Below, in pieces: positions 7,337 through 15,512 of a stretch of DNA of 44,391 nt (position 1 is the first letter of the stretch; each line of letters opens with the position of its first letter). The translations under genes were made by a program, and so were the position numbers. The stretch comes from a virus: positions 1-44,391 of IMG/VR virus record IMGVR_UViG_3300036832_000197; one strand, written 5' to 3'. Under the pieces are notes generated by a model. That model searched no databases and was not told the origin of the DNA. It was given only the letters and a program-made list of their open reading frames with translations.

Positions 7337-8246
7337 ATGTATGTCCTTTCTGTATCATTGCTTCTATCTTCTTAACATCCCCCACTACGTCATCCAGCAG
7401 GATATTCCTCCACGTAGCAAACCTCCCTAGGCTATACACACCATGCTTCTCCGTCATCCACAGCATGAACCTCTTGCGGACCGATTCGTCAATTGGTAGG
7501 ATTTTACCGATGTCTATTTTGCTAAGTGTAGGTTCCTCTTTTACCACAACTCTTTCTAATCCAAAGCACATCAGTGCTGAGTGTATCCATTGCCCACTAT
7601 GTAGAACTCCATGATGGTTAGTTGGATCAAACATGAACTCTAGAGTCACCTCCTGGTTATGTAGCGTGGCACGATACCACTGGGTAGTATGGCAACGGTA
7701 GAGAGTCTGGCATGCTCGGATGGTGGGATGGGTGAGGGTAGCCTTTATTGTCCACACAGGTAGGAATGTAAATTTAGGCCTGTCCTTCCACTCTACCATC
7801 TCCATCATAAAGGGCATAGGGATGGTGCTAATGATTACTCCAAATGAGGTTAGGTCTAACTCAAATGACTGATTAAACTCAATGTTAAGGTTCCTGGCCA
7901 TTTGTGTAACAAAGTCTATAGGAGCACACCAGCGTTCTGCGGGCTGTAAGTTTAGGATGGACCGTGTAAAGATGTTCCCTCCCGTTACCATAGCTGAATA
8001 CCGATTAAGGTCCTCCAGTGTAGCTTCAGTAACCACCCTTCCATCCTTATACAGGCCTTTGAGCACCTGCTCCCTGGCGAAGGGTATGCCTGTGGCATCG
8101 CTTGCGGCTGTAGTGCGGAATCGGAGGACTGCGGTATGATTCCTTGGTAATGTGGGAGACTTCTCTAGCACTGACACATCATGGCGTCTGAGCATATTGG
8201 CGGCTAGCAAGCCAGCCATCCCAGCTCCAGCAACAATAATTTTCAT
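7323..8246 (-). CDS. FAD-dependent oxidoreductase (Rossmann flavoprotein)
   Basis: A 307-residue flavoprotein. The N terminus KIIVAGAGMAGLLAANML is a clean dinucleotide-binding GxGxxG fold, followed by an acidic residue at the end of strand 2 (SVLEKS). The centre has a second strand motif (GVIISTIPMP), typical of NAD(P)-binding or amine-oxidase/UDP-galactopyranose-mutase-like flavoproteins, and the end has SLGRFATWRNILLDDVVGDV, resembling the FAD-contacting G-R motif near the C terminus of that group. It is shorter than UDP-galactopyranose mutase (about 370). Substrate unknown. Two genes downstream is the flavin-dependent ThyX homologue, so a joint role is tempting but unproven. Confidence 0.82.
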   Translation of the reverse strand: MKIIVAGAGMAGLLAANMLRRHDVSVLEKSPTLPRNHTAVLRFRTTAASDATGIPFAREQVLKGLYKDGRVVTEATLEDLNRYSAMVTGGNIFTRSILNLQPAERWCAPIDFVTQMARNLNIEFNQSFELDLTSFGVIISTIPMPFMMEMVEWKDRPKFTFLPVWTIKATLTHPTIRACQTLYRCHTTQWYRATLHNQEVTLEFMFDPTNHHGVLHSGQWIHSALMCFGLERVVVKEEPTLSKIDIGKILPIDESVRKRFMLWMTEKHGVYSLGRFATWRNILLDDVVGDVKKIEAMIQKGHTYDER

Positions 8247-8382
8247 AGCGTATATAGCTTTCTAATAGGAGAATGGCCCACTTAGGGATCAGTTGGGCAC
8301 AGGTGGGTAGTCGATGGCGCATCACACTACTACCACCCATTTCAGAGGTCTGATCCTTTGTCATGAGCCATTCCCACAGTTG

Positions 8383-9285
8383 TTACATTGGTGCATCTTC
8401 AGATTCACGGCTAGGTCCCAAGTCCTCACTTGGTGGAGTAGCAGCTGATACACGCCCAGCTTCTACTGAGTGATTGAATGCCTTAGCGTCTAGGTAAATC
8501 TGCTTGCCGTTAGGTATGCTAACAAGTGGGACATCACTCATGATCTTCCAGCCAAACCATGAGCCCTGATCATTACGCTCAGGTGTGGTAGTGAGGTGGT
8601 AGATTTGATACCACATAGCTGGGTTGAGCTGCTCGCCATTGAAGTCTATCTTCAGATTGTTCATAAGCGTGTTCCACTGCCGATACTTCTTGAACTGGGT
8701 CCCTCCCATGTTAAGGACAAATGGCTGGTAGTCGCCACGCTCCTTATCTAGGTTGAAGATGAAGTATTCGCCACTCTTGCGTATCTCATTCCCAGCTGGT
8801 GTAGTAATCTCACCCTTGGGACCGAAGATGCACTTGGCCTTAAACTCCTGCCAGGCCCGTTCTGAGTCAGGATTGTTACGCATAGGTGTGCGGTCTGCTA
8901 CAAAGCCACCACCCTTAGTCCTAGGGACCCACTCTACATAGGAGATTCTCCCAGCCACAGCTACTACATGGATGCCTTCATCACCACTGTATAGGACCTG
9001 TCCTACCACATCGCATATATCGCCAGCCTCGGCACCCTCAATGTATTTCGCATCACGCTTCTGGACCTGTGGTGATAGGTCCTGTAGGACCTGTATGCGT
9101 GGGATGGCGAAGTCTGCTGAGCCCATAGCTTCCATGCCCTTGTGGGCATCGGCACGGAAGTCTATGACCTGTGTGCTAACGGTCTTGTCTGGTAGCTTAG
9201 TGAGTGCTCGTGACTTTGCTGCTGGCGCAGGAGCTGTTTGCCTTTTTGGGTGTGTTACTGTCTGTTTCTGCTTTTTCTTTATCAT
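8383..9285 (-). CDS. Conserved-looking phage protein, possible DNA-binding/replication accessory, 300 aa
   Basis: The protein has a basic, Pro/Ala/Lys-rich N-terminal tail (1-35), then a long folded part with FAIPRIQVLQDLSPQV and IEGAEAGDI, then WVPRTKGGGFVADRT and a tail of low complexity with acidic residues (SEDLGPSRESEDAPM). The phrase around the first motif recurs, from memory, in proteins of many podo- and siphoviruses located beside replication genes. The acidic C-terminal tail and basic N terminus would suit a single-stranded-DNA-binding protein, but I cannot show an OB fold. Its ATG overlaps the previous stop as ATGA. Confidence 0.65.
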   Translation of the reverse strand: MIKKKQKQTVTHPKRQTAPAPAAKSRALTKLPDKTVSTQVIDFRADAHKGMEAMGSADFAIPRIQVLQDLSPQVQKRDAKYIEGAEAGDICDVVGQVLYSGDEGIHVVAVAGRISYVEWVPRTKGGGFVADRTPMRNNPDSERAWQEFKAKCIFGPKGEITTPAGNEIRKSGEYFIFNLDKERGDYQPFVLNMGGTQFKKYRQWNTLMNNLKIDFNGEQLNPAMWYQIYHLTTTPERNDQGSWFGWKIMSDVPLVSIPNGKQIYLDAKAFNHSVEAGRVSAATPPSEDLGPSRESEDAPM

Positions 9286-9938
9286 AATTTGGTCTCTGTA
9301 TTGGGTGTTGTGATCTCGGCAATCTGTCCACTGAATACCTTAAACAATTCCATGTCCACGCTCTTACCTGCCTCAATGCGCTCACGGACCCAGGCATTCA
9401 GGCTCTGTGGGTGGACGCCTTTAGTAATGTCGGCCTGTATGCCTAGTTTCCTAAGAGCAGCTATGGCCTTATTAGCTATGGGCTCAGAGTCCTTGCCGAA
9501 GTCTGCCTTGAGGAGAGTCTTAATGAGAGCTGCTGCTCCCACCTTGCGCAAATAGGAGAAGCACCTGTTAAGCCTCTCACGCATCTCGTGCCTAGCCTCG
9601 CCATCACGGCACTTGAGTATAGCTCCTTCACTCGGTATAGAGGCATAGATGAGTGGCCGAACATGGACCTTGCTACCATCCTTTAGCTTTACCTCGGAGA
9701 GGTTATATTGGTCCATGAGTTCTGGTATAGCCTGCATCTTTAACTCATCAACCTCACCCGCTAGGTCTAGGGCACGTTGCTGGGCCTCGTGTAGCAGGTG
9801 TAGCTTCGATTGAAGCTGAATAACTAGGGCACCAATGCGCTCTAGGTCTAGGAGCTGGCTGCTGCTCGTTTTATCTTCCTTGAAGTTGATCTCATTGTTT
9901 GTCGGTTTCGCTTTCTGTGCTGTCTTTTTTTTCGGCAT
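9282..9938 (-). CDS. Hypothetical coiled-coil phage protein, 218 aa
   Basis: A lysine-rich tail (1-20), a heptad-like helical segment at about 28-68 (LLDLERIGALVIQLQSKLHLL), then a small beta domain around SEVKLKDGSKVHVRP and a helical C-terminal half with YLRKVGAAALIK. This arrangement matches a family of phage proteins of unknown function that lie next to replication or recombination genes (from memory, DUF7173-like). It is joined by ATGA to the downstream 300-residue gene, so the two proteins are probably made in similar amounts and may act together. Confidence 0.65.
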   Translation of the reverse strand: MPKKKTAQKAKPTNNEINFKEDKTSSSQLLDLERIGALVIQLQSKLHLLHEAQQRALDLAGEVDELKMQAIPELMDQYNLSEVKLKDGSKVHVRPLIYASIPSEGAILKCRDGEARHEMRERLNRCFSYLRKVGAAALIKTLLKADFGKDSEPIANKAIAALRKLGIQADITKGVHPQSLNAWVRERIEAGKSVDMELFKVFSGQIAEITTPNTETKL

Positions 9939-9990
9939 GTTATGATTCCTTCCTGTTGTTTACGTCCTGTCCATCCAAAGACAGGATTTG

Positions 9991-10416
9991 CTATAAGGGT
10001 ATGCGGCATGGCTTGTAATATCCATTCTCGTTAGTGTATCCATTCTCTCCCTTGCCTCGGTCCCAATAAAGAAAGTTGATGAATGTGTAGCCTTCCTTCT
10101 TAAGCAGAGGACCTATCCACAATAGCACAACCCACACATTAGCTGGGTCAACTCCACCGACCATGAGAGGGAGCAGGTGATCTATATCTGGGTCAAACTC
10201 TCCCAGTGCATCAGGTAACTTGTCACGGGCTGCTACAGGATCAGACTGGCCACGATAGCCCTGCTCATACACAAAGCGCAAGGCACCATACTTGACTGCT
10301 GTGCTAAAATCAGGAGCCCAATTGTTTTTCTTAGGATCAGGCTTGGGCTCCTGCACAACATACACTCTGGGCAAGGCATCGGAGGCCACAGACCGCTGTG
10401 TTACTTTCTTTTTCAT
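9991..10416 (-). CDS. HNH-like (beta-beta-alpha metal) nuclease-fold protein
   Basis: First gene of the leftward operon. The segment DIDHLLPLMVGG then DPANVW (residues 77-95) matches the HNH core xDHxxPLxxGGxxxxxNLW, with Asp79-His80 as the catalytic pair and Asn93 as the structural Asn. The usual third position after this (H or CxxC, with a Lys some way on) is not clear: LLKKEG follows. It also lacks zinc-binding cysteines. It may be an active nicking or homing-type nuclease, or a diverged structural version. At 141 residues it is the size of free-standing phage HNH proteins. These often lie close to packaging genes; this one lies at a divergent promoter region. Confidence 0.6.
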   Translation of the reverse strand: MKKKVTQRSVASDALPRVYVVQEPKPDPKKNNWAPDFSTAVKYGALRFVYEQGYRGQSDPVAARDKLPDALGEFDPDIDHLLPLMVGGVDPANVWVVLLWIGPLLKKEGYTFINFLYWDRGKGENGYTNENGYYKPCRIPL

Positions 10417-10550
10417 CTGAACTAGCTTTCTAAGGTTTCTAAAACGGGAGTTAAGCCTAAAAGTTGCGACAGGGAAAGAAATTTTTTAGCCACCTCACAA
10501 AATAAAACTTTCCATGCCTGGTCAGAAGGCTTTTAGTCGAGGACCGAAGA
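10417..10550. promoter_or_regulatory. Divergent promoter region between the two replication gene sets
   Basis: This 134-bp non-coding stretch separates the leftward operon (start 10416) from the rightward primase-helicase (start 10551), so it must hold promoters for both directions unless transcription enters from outside. An A/T-rich core lies at about 10482-10512. I cannot pick convincing -35/-10 pairs: TTGCGA at about 10465 with a 17-bp spacer leads only to TAGCCA. A phage-specific or activator-dependent promoter would explain this. Confidence 0.45.
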
Positions 10551-12689
10551 ATGAATAAAATAAAATCTGATACACGCGCCAACCCACAATATGTTAATCG
10601 AACCTACACTGAGCTACTCAAGCTGTTGGACCTGGACCTGGAGCATGTAAGGCTATTAACTAAGCGTGGACTCACCGAGGAGGAAATTAAAACCTATTGC
10701 TACCGAAGCCTTCCCTTCAAGAAGCAGGAAACGGTGGCCAGTCTGATAAAGAAGATCGGCACTGTGCAGGGTGTCCCTGGTTTCTGGAAGAATGGAGCAA
10801 ACTGGGACCTAGCTGGCAAGAGCGGCATACTCATTCCTGTCCGCAACCCACAAGGGCTCATTACTTCTCTAAAGATACGCGTGGACAAGCCTAAACGTGC
10901 TTCAGCAAAGTATGTCCTACTCAGTAGCAACCCAGCAGGTGAGCAGGCTTTCCCTCTAGGGACCGCAGCCCGTGCTTCGGTGCATTGGCCACTAGGCAGG
11001 CCCAGGAAGTGTAAGGCTCTACGCATAACTGAGGGAGAATTAAAGGCAGACCTAACTAACAGCCTGAGCGATTCAGGAATTTATACCGTGTCCCTGCCAG
11101 GAGTTAAGATGTGGCGTATGGCTCTGGATGTAGTAAAGGAATTGAAGCCTAGCGAAGTGCGCATAGCCTTCGATGCCGACAAGAGTGAGGAAAAGGGTGG
11201 TGGTTATTCCAACGAGGATGGCGAGGAGGATGTCGAAACGTATCAGGTGGGTAAGGCCTGTGCATCCCTCTATCTACTGCTTAAGGAGCATGCTCCTAGT
11301 GTGGGCATTGAGGACTGGCCCAAGGAGGATGGTAAGGGAATTGATGATGTCCTATTTAACGGTGCTCAGGATAAAATTAAATTTGTTACTGGAGCGGAAG
11401 CGGATGAGTGGGCTGCCGAGATGTTACGTGGCGACCTGCCGAAGGATTGGCACTACATAGTGGGTATTAAGCGATTTGCTAATATAACAGCTCCATTAGT
11501 TCAGCTTGATAAGGAACAGTTCAATGATCAATTTAGGCGGGAGATCAAAGGCACACCCAGCACAGTAGTCCTAACCAATGCCGCATTTCCCTTATGTGAT
11601 GCTCCTATTTACAAACCACAGCAGGAGCCTATCATCATTGAAGGTAGACGTAAGTTATTCAACAATTGGCGTCCAAATCTTAACATCATCATTGACTATA
11701 AAACCAAGCCACAATTCTACCTAGACCATCATGACTATATGTATCCTGATCCAGTAGAGTGTGGTTACATACATGACTGGTTAGGTTGGAATTTCCAGCA
11801 CCCAGGCAGCAAAATTCTTTACGCTCTCGTGTTACAATCGAAGGCTGGCGTTGGAAAGTCCTACACTGGAGCTACAGCTACCATGATCCTCGGAGAACAC
11901 AATGTATCATTTCCTAGCAATGACGAGATACATGAGCAATATACACATTGGGCTAAGAACTGCTCACTTGTTATCATTGAGGAACTGATGGCACGTGGGA
12001 GGTTAGACTTAATGAATCGGCTCAAACCTATCATAACTCAGTCCACCATCCGTATCCGTGAGATGAACACGCCACACTATAACCAACCAAACGTCTTCAA
12101 TGTTCTTGTGTTCACTAACTATGAGGATGCGCTTATCATAGACGAATTTGACAGACGTTATTGTATCATTTATTCTAACGCAGAGCCAAAAGCCATCGAG
12201 TATTATACTGAGTTATGGGACCGAACACGCGCTGAACATGGTAGCATAGCTGGATGGTATGCCAAGAGGGACCTCAGCAAATTTAATTCGCAGGCTAGGG
12301 CACCAATGACTCGCTGGAAGGAGCAACTACGATATGCTAGCATGACGCCATTACAACAATGGATGAAGGAATACATAGAGACTGAGACATGGCCGTTTCA
12401 AAGTGACATAGTAGCCACAGTTCACCTACATGCTAAATGCCAACATAGAAGTATTCAGAATGCCTCACTCAAGCAGATAGGGGATGCATTACGAGCTACT
12501 GGCTGTAAGCCTTATCCAGTTAATCAAGGCCAAATAGAATTGAACAATGGACAACGTATCCGATTGTGGAGTGTAAGACGTCACGAGCATTGGCAATCTG
12601 CCGCTACTGCTCTTTGGGTAGCTGAGTATGAGAAGTGGAGCAGTAGTAGTGAGCCAGGCAATCCTTTGTGGGACTCTAGGCCAATGTAG
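10551..12689 (+). CDS. Primase-helicase: TOPRIM (DUF3854-like) plus SF3 helicase
   Basis: A 712-residue two-domain replication enzyme. Residues 1-150 form an N-terminal domain without a visible zinc ribbon. A TOPRIM core follows: RITEGELKAD with Glu161 and then RIAFDADK with Asp208 and Asp210, the layout of DUF3854-type primases. The C-terminal half is an SF3 helicase: Walker A QSKAGVGKS (429-437), Walker B LVIIEE (473-478) and the sensor FTN (about 521-523), followed by EFDRRY with likely arginine finger. It would unwind the fork as a hexamer and prime for the family C polymerase encoded leftward. It is the only rightward replication gene and ends at the putative origin region. Confidence 0.9.
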   Translation: MNKIKSDTRANPQYVNRTYTELLKLLDLDLEHVRLLTKRGLTEEEIKTYCYRSLPFKKQETVASLIKKIGTVQGVPGFWKNGANWDLAGKSGILIPVRNPQGLITSLKIRVDKPKRASAKYVLLSSNPAGEQAFPLGTAARASVHWPLGRPRKCKALRITEGELKADLTNSLSDSGIYTVSLPGVKMWRMALDVVKELKPSEVRIAFDADKSEEKGGGYSNEDGEEDVETYQVGKACASLYLLLKEHAPSVGIEDWPKEDGKGIDDVLFNGAQDKIKFVTGAEADEWAAEMLRGDLPKDWHYIVGIKRFANITAPLVQLDKEQFNDQFRREIKGTPSTVVLTNAAFPLCDAPIYKPQQEPIIIEGRRKLFNNWRPNLNIIIDYKTKPQFYLDHHDYMYPDPVECGYIHDWLGWNFQHPGSKILYALVLQSKAGVGKSYTGATATMILGEHNVSFPSNDEIHEQYTHWAKNCSLVIIEELMARGRLDLMNRLKPIITQSTIRIREMNTPHYNQPNVFNVLVFTNYEDALIIDEFDRRYCIIYSNAEPKAIEYYTELWDRTRAEHGSIAGWYAKRDLSKFNSQARAPMTRWKEQLRYASMTPLQQWMKEYIETETWPFQSDIVATVHLHAKCQHRSIQNASLKQIGDALRATGCKPYPVNQGQIELNNGQRIRLWSVRRHEHWQSAATALWVAEYEKWSSSSEPGNPLWDSRPM

Positions 12690-12920
12690 CTTCCCTCGGA
12701 TACCTCGGATTAACTCGGATTCAGTTTGTGTTATCCGAGTGCCCACAAGTCTTTGATTTAGTTATATTTACCTTTCTTTCCCTATAATCCCTAAGATAAA
12801 GAAGAAAGATAGAGTAAAAAGATTCAACCGAAATATAAAATAAGTAAAAAGCGCGGGGAGTAGGGCAAGCAAAAATATCCGAGTATCCGAGGGATACCCA
12901 CAACTGTCACTCGGATCAGA
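12690..12920. other. Candidate replication origin: CTCGGAT boxes around an AT-rich segment
   Basis: Directly after the primase-helicase gene lie seven exact CTCGGAT boxes: forward at 12695-12701, 12704-12710, 12714-12720 and 12910-12916, inverted (ATCCGAG) at 12733-12739, 12877-12883 and 12885-12891. They flank a strongly AT-rich, purine/pyrimidine-skewed stretch at about 12747-12850 that could melt easily. Repeated boxes beside an unwinding element, next to the replicative helicase gene, is the usual build of an origin. No DnaA box is evident. No credible gene is found here. Confidence 0.5.
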
Positions 12921-12975
12921 CTCGTTAGGTGTGGGGTCAGTAACCTCGTCAGCAACTCGTTAGGCACTCGTTAGG
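12921..12975 (+). repeat. Three CTCGTTAGG boxes
   Basis: Exact nonamers at 12921-12929, 12956-12964 and 12967-12975, with a near match (CTCGTCAG) at 12945-12952. The same nonamer occurs at 43673-43681 and 44242-44250, and as ATTCGTTAGG at the window join (4-13, 44268-44277). The chance of so many copies in 44 kb is low, so this looks like a binding site of one protein used in both non-coding regions. Confidence 0.6.
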
Positions 12976-13042
12976 CTATTTTTTAACTAGACGGCAGGAC
13001 CGTCGTGGAGTATAAAACGAGGTATGAAGCCGATGTTATCAC

Positions 13043-13142
13043 CTACCCACATGTGGGATAACTCATTCTACCCACATCTGGGTAAACGTCATCTACCCAC
13101 ATGTGGGAAACGCCACTCTACCCACATGTGTGTAACACCAGG
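13043..13142 (+). repeat. Four tandem 25-bp iterons upstream of the small terminase gene
   Basis: Units start at 13043, 13068, 13093 and 13118, exactly 25 bp apart. Each begins CTACCCACATGTGGG (unit 2 has ATCTGGG, unit 4 has ATGTGTG) and is followed by a variable 10-bp spacer containing AAC. The core CCCACATGTGGG is a perfect 12-bp palindrome in units 1 and 3. A weaker relative (ATACCCACAACTG) is at 12894-12906. Lying 84 bp before a Nu1-like gene, they could be terminase recognition sites comparable to the R sites of lambda cosB, or origin iterons. Confidence 0.75.
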
Positions 13143-13225
13143 TTCTTCTGTCGTAACACACACATCTGGCAGGTTCGCGATGGCATTTTACAAGCCAATA
13201 ACAAAATGACGCCACAGCTGCCCTG

Positions 13226-13675
13226 ATGAAGGTAGAGAATAGATTTAAGCCTACACCTCCTATCAGGTTATCAGTTAACCAGGCAGCAGCTGAGCTTCGA
13301 GTTACCCACAGCAAGGTCCTCAAAAGTCTCCGAGCACACAACATCAATCCTGGTCCAGATGAGCGATACTCCTTCAGGGAAATGTTCATAGCTCTCAACT
13401 CTGATCCTTTGAAGGCTAAGTCAGAAGAGATGCGCTACCAAGCCATCATAGCCGAAGCAGAGCTGAAGCAGCTACGTGTGGCGGAGGCCAAAGGTGAACT
13501 AATACCAGCAGAGCAGGTCCGCAAGCTAGTCCTAGACCGATTCGTGGAGTTTGCCCAGAGAGTAAAACATCTCACAGGCCTAACTAAGGCAGAAAAGGAG
13601 GACCTGATCAATGCGTTCAACCCTGATCGAAAAGATATTCAGAGAAGCCTACCGTCAAGCCACAACGGAACGTGA
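13226..13675 (+). CDS. Terminase small subunit (Nu1-like)
   Basis: DNA-recognition subunit of the packaging motor. Residues 13-60 form a helix-turn-helix of the excisionase/Nu1 type (IRLSVNQAAAELRVTHSKVLKSL, then a YSF wing), and residues 70-130 are a long helical segment (AELKQLRVAEAKGELIPAEQVRK) for oligomerisation and binding to the large subunit. Length 149 is close to lambda Nu1 (181). It overlaps the large subunit gene by 65 bp. The tandem iterons immediately upstream are its most likely DNA target. The nearest upstream ATG has no strong ribosome site, only GAAGG-type sequence. Confidence 0.8.
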   Translation: MKVENRFKPTPPIRLSVNQAAAELRVTHSKVLKSLRAHNINPGPDERYSFREMFIALNSDPLKAKSEEMRYQAIIAEAELKQLRVAEAKGELIPAEQVRKLVLDRFVEFAQRVKHLTGLTKAEKEDLINAFNPDRKDIQRSLPSSHNGT

Positions 13676-15512
13676 GCCTCTCACAGTCACCGAGTGGGCT
13701 AACAAGTTTCGCTGGTTCGAGCATGGCCAGTCGTGGAAGAGCCAGCATGGGCGGGCACGCTATAATATCCTAGATGCCCCGTTTCAGAGGGAGCCACAGG
13801 ATGAACTGACCAATCCTGATGTCTATGCCCATGCCTGGAAGATGGCCAGCCGCATAGCTAAGACCGTCATGATGGGAAATGGCTTTGGATACTTCTCCGA
13901 GTATGAACCTACCACACAGCTGTTCATGTATCCTACTCAGGAGGATGCCAACCTGCGTAGCCGTGAGGAGTTTCAGCCTATGATAGATGCCTCTCCTCAG
14001 CTGGTGGCTAAGTATGAGGATGAGTATGCTGATGACGACAACACGATAGCCTTTAAGAAGTTTGCCGGAGGCTCTGTGGCCTTTGTGGGTAGTAATGCAC
14101 CATCGAAGTTAAGGGCAAGGACTGCGCGGGTGATATGGTGTGACGAGTGTAACGGTTATCGGCCATCCTCCGGCAAGGAAGGCGACCCAGTTATGCTGGC
14201 CTTTAATAGGGCCAAGAACTATCCTGATGCGGTCCGAGTGGTAGCTAGCACTGATACCATCAAGAATCATAGCCAGATTGACGAATGGTATCAGAAAAGC
14301 GACAAACGTCAGTGGTTCGTTCCCTGTATTAAGTGTGGGGTATGGCAGGTTATTAGCTGGGGAATGTATCACTGGCCCAAGGGAGAGAGGTGGAAGGCAC
14401 AACTGTATTGTGATTCCTGCAATCGGGCGCACAATGATAAGGAGCGTGATGAGGTAATCCGTGCTGGCGAATACCGTGCTACAGCTGCCTTCGGAGGTGT
14501 GCGAGGCTACTTCCTGCCTGGCTACTACAGCATATTTCCAAGTCCCAAGGCCTTTAAGGGTAAGATGCACGAGATGGCAGAAGAGGCTCACAATGCTAAA
14601 CATAGCCAGAACCAAGCGGAGACCACCCGCGTCTGGGTCAATACCTTCCTGTGCGAAGGCTACGCAGAGGAAGGAGATGTGGCGCCAGAGTTACAGCCCA
14701 TGTTAGCTCGCCGTGAAAACTTTGATAGATTGTCGGTCCCTAAAGGTGTGATCCTAGTAACCTTTGGAACGGATTTTCAGGCAGACCGTGTGGAGGTGGT
14801 ATGGTGGGGGCATGGCCTAGATGAACAAAAGTGGCGGCTAGAGAAGTGCGTCCTGTGGGGAGACCCAAGGATGCCGGAAATTTATCAGCGATTGGAACAG
14901 AAACTACACGAGCCATTCAGGAGGGTAGATGGAGCAGTGCTCAGGAGTAAGTGTGGAGGCTTTGATACTGGCTACTATGCCTGTATTAGGACCTTGTATA
15001 ACTGGTTACGGCCAAGGCAGAGGCTAAATTGGTTTGCCTTCAAGGGAGCCAGCACGTTACAGGCTGACGCTGTGGGCCGTGCCCGTAAGAGTAAGGTGGC
15101 GAGCCTGACGCTGCTCCTGGTGGGGACCCATCGTATTAAGCAGTTGATCTATAATAGGGCACTGGTTTCAGCTCCTGGCCCCAACTATATGCACTTCCCT
15201 CTCAGCATGACGGAGCAGGACTTCGCTCAGTTATTCGCTGAGGAAAGCCACAGTGTCTTTAAGGCAGGTCAGGAGATTAAAGAATTTCGTTTGCCTTTAG
15301 TTGGAAACCGTAGGAATGAAGAATTAGACTGTGCTGTGCTAGCGTTTGCGGCATTATACGCACGAGGCCATACCAACTATGAATTTGAGGAGAAGGTTAA
15401 CATGACGACAGTGCCGGATTCGGAGGCGGCTAAGGCGCGTGCTGAGCGCAGGGCACTAGCTGCTCAGCGTAGGCAGAGACGCCCAAGCTTGCTTAGGAGC
15501 CTAAGACTATGA
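13611..15512 (+). CDS. Terminase large subunit (GpA family)
   Basis: ATP-driven packaging motor and nuclease of the lambda GpA group, 633 residues (lambda gpA 641). A divergent Walker A lies in ASRIAKT (about 80-86, Lys84), Walker B in RVIWCDE (about 173-179). A zinc-knuckle insertion is seen as PCIKCG and YCDSCNRAH (about 238-270). The nuclease domain carries VTFGTDFQADRVEVV (about 380), GGFDTGYY and ELDCAVLAF near the end, giving the acidic metal site. The start follows GGAGG (13599-13603) at suitable distance. The C-terminal tail is Arg-rich. GpA enzymes usually cut at cos sites, which supports reading the upstream iterons as packaging signals. Confidence 0.93.
   Translation: MRSTLIEKIFREAYRQATTEREPLTVTEWANKFRWFEHGQSWKSQHGRARYNILDAPFQREPQDELTNPDVYAHAWKMASRIAKTVMMGNGFGYFSEYEPTTQLFMYPTQEDANLRSREEFQPMIDASPQLVAKYEDEYADDDNTIAFKKFAGGSVAFVGSNAPSKLRARTARVIWCDECNGYRPSSGKEGDPVMLAFNRAKNYPDAVRVVASTDTIKNHSQIDEWYQKSDKRQWFVPCIKCGVWQVISWGMYHWPKGERWKAQLYCDSCNRAHNDKERDEVIRAGEYRATAAFGGVRGYFLPGYYSIFPSPKAFKGKMHEMAEEAHNAKHSQNQAETTRVWVNTFLCEGYAEEGDVAPELQPMLARRENFDRLSVPKGVILVTFGTDFQADRVEVVWWGHGLDEQKWRLEKCVLWGDPRMPEIYQRLEQKLHEPFRRVDGAVLRSKCGGFDTGYYACIRTLYNWLRPRQRLNWFAFKGASTLQADAVGRARKSKVASLTLLLVGTHRIKQLIYNRALVSAPGPNYMHFPLSMTEQDFAQLFAEESHSVFKAGQEIKEFRLPLVGNRRNEELDCAVLAFAALYARGHTNYEFEEKVNMTTVPDSEAAKARAERRALAAQRRQRRPSLLRSLRL

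Noticed and set aside
8179-8364. Leftward 61-codon frame between the 300-aa gene and the FAD oxidoreductase
   Set aside because: It overlaps the oxidoreductase start by 68 bp, has no good ribosome site and its end is an out-of-frame reading of the dinucleotide-binding fold. The 136-bp gap may simply carry a leader.
12985-13010. Hairpin GACGG/CCGTC after a T-run as terminator
   Set aside because: The T-run comes before the stem on the coding strand and no T-run follows on either strand.
12690-13225. CRISPR-like array reading of the 25-bp repeats
   Set aside because: Units are tandem with only 10-bp spacers and palindromic cores, so they are iterons and not repeats with spacers.
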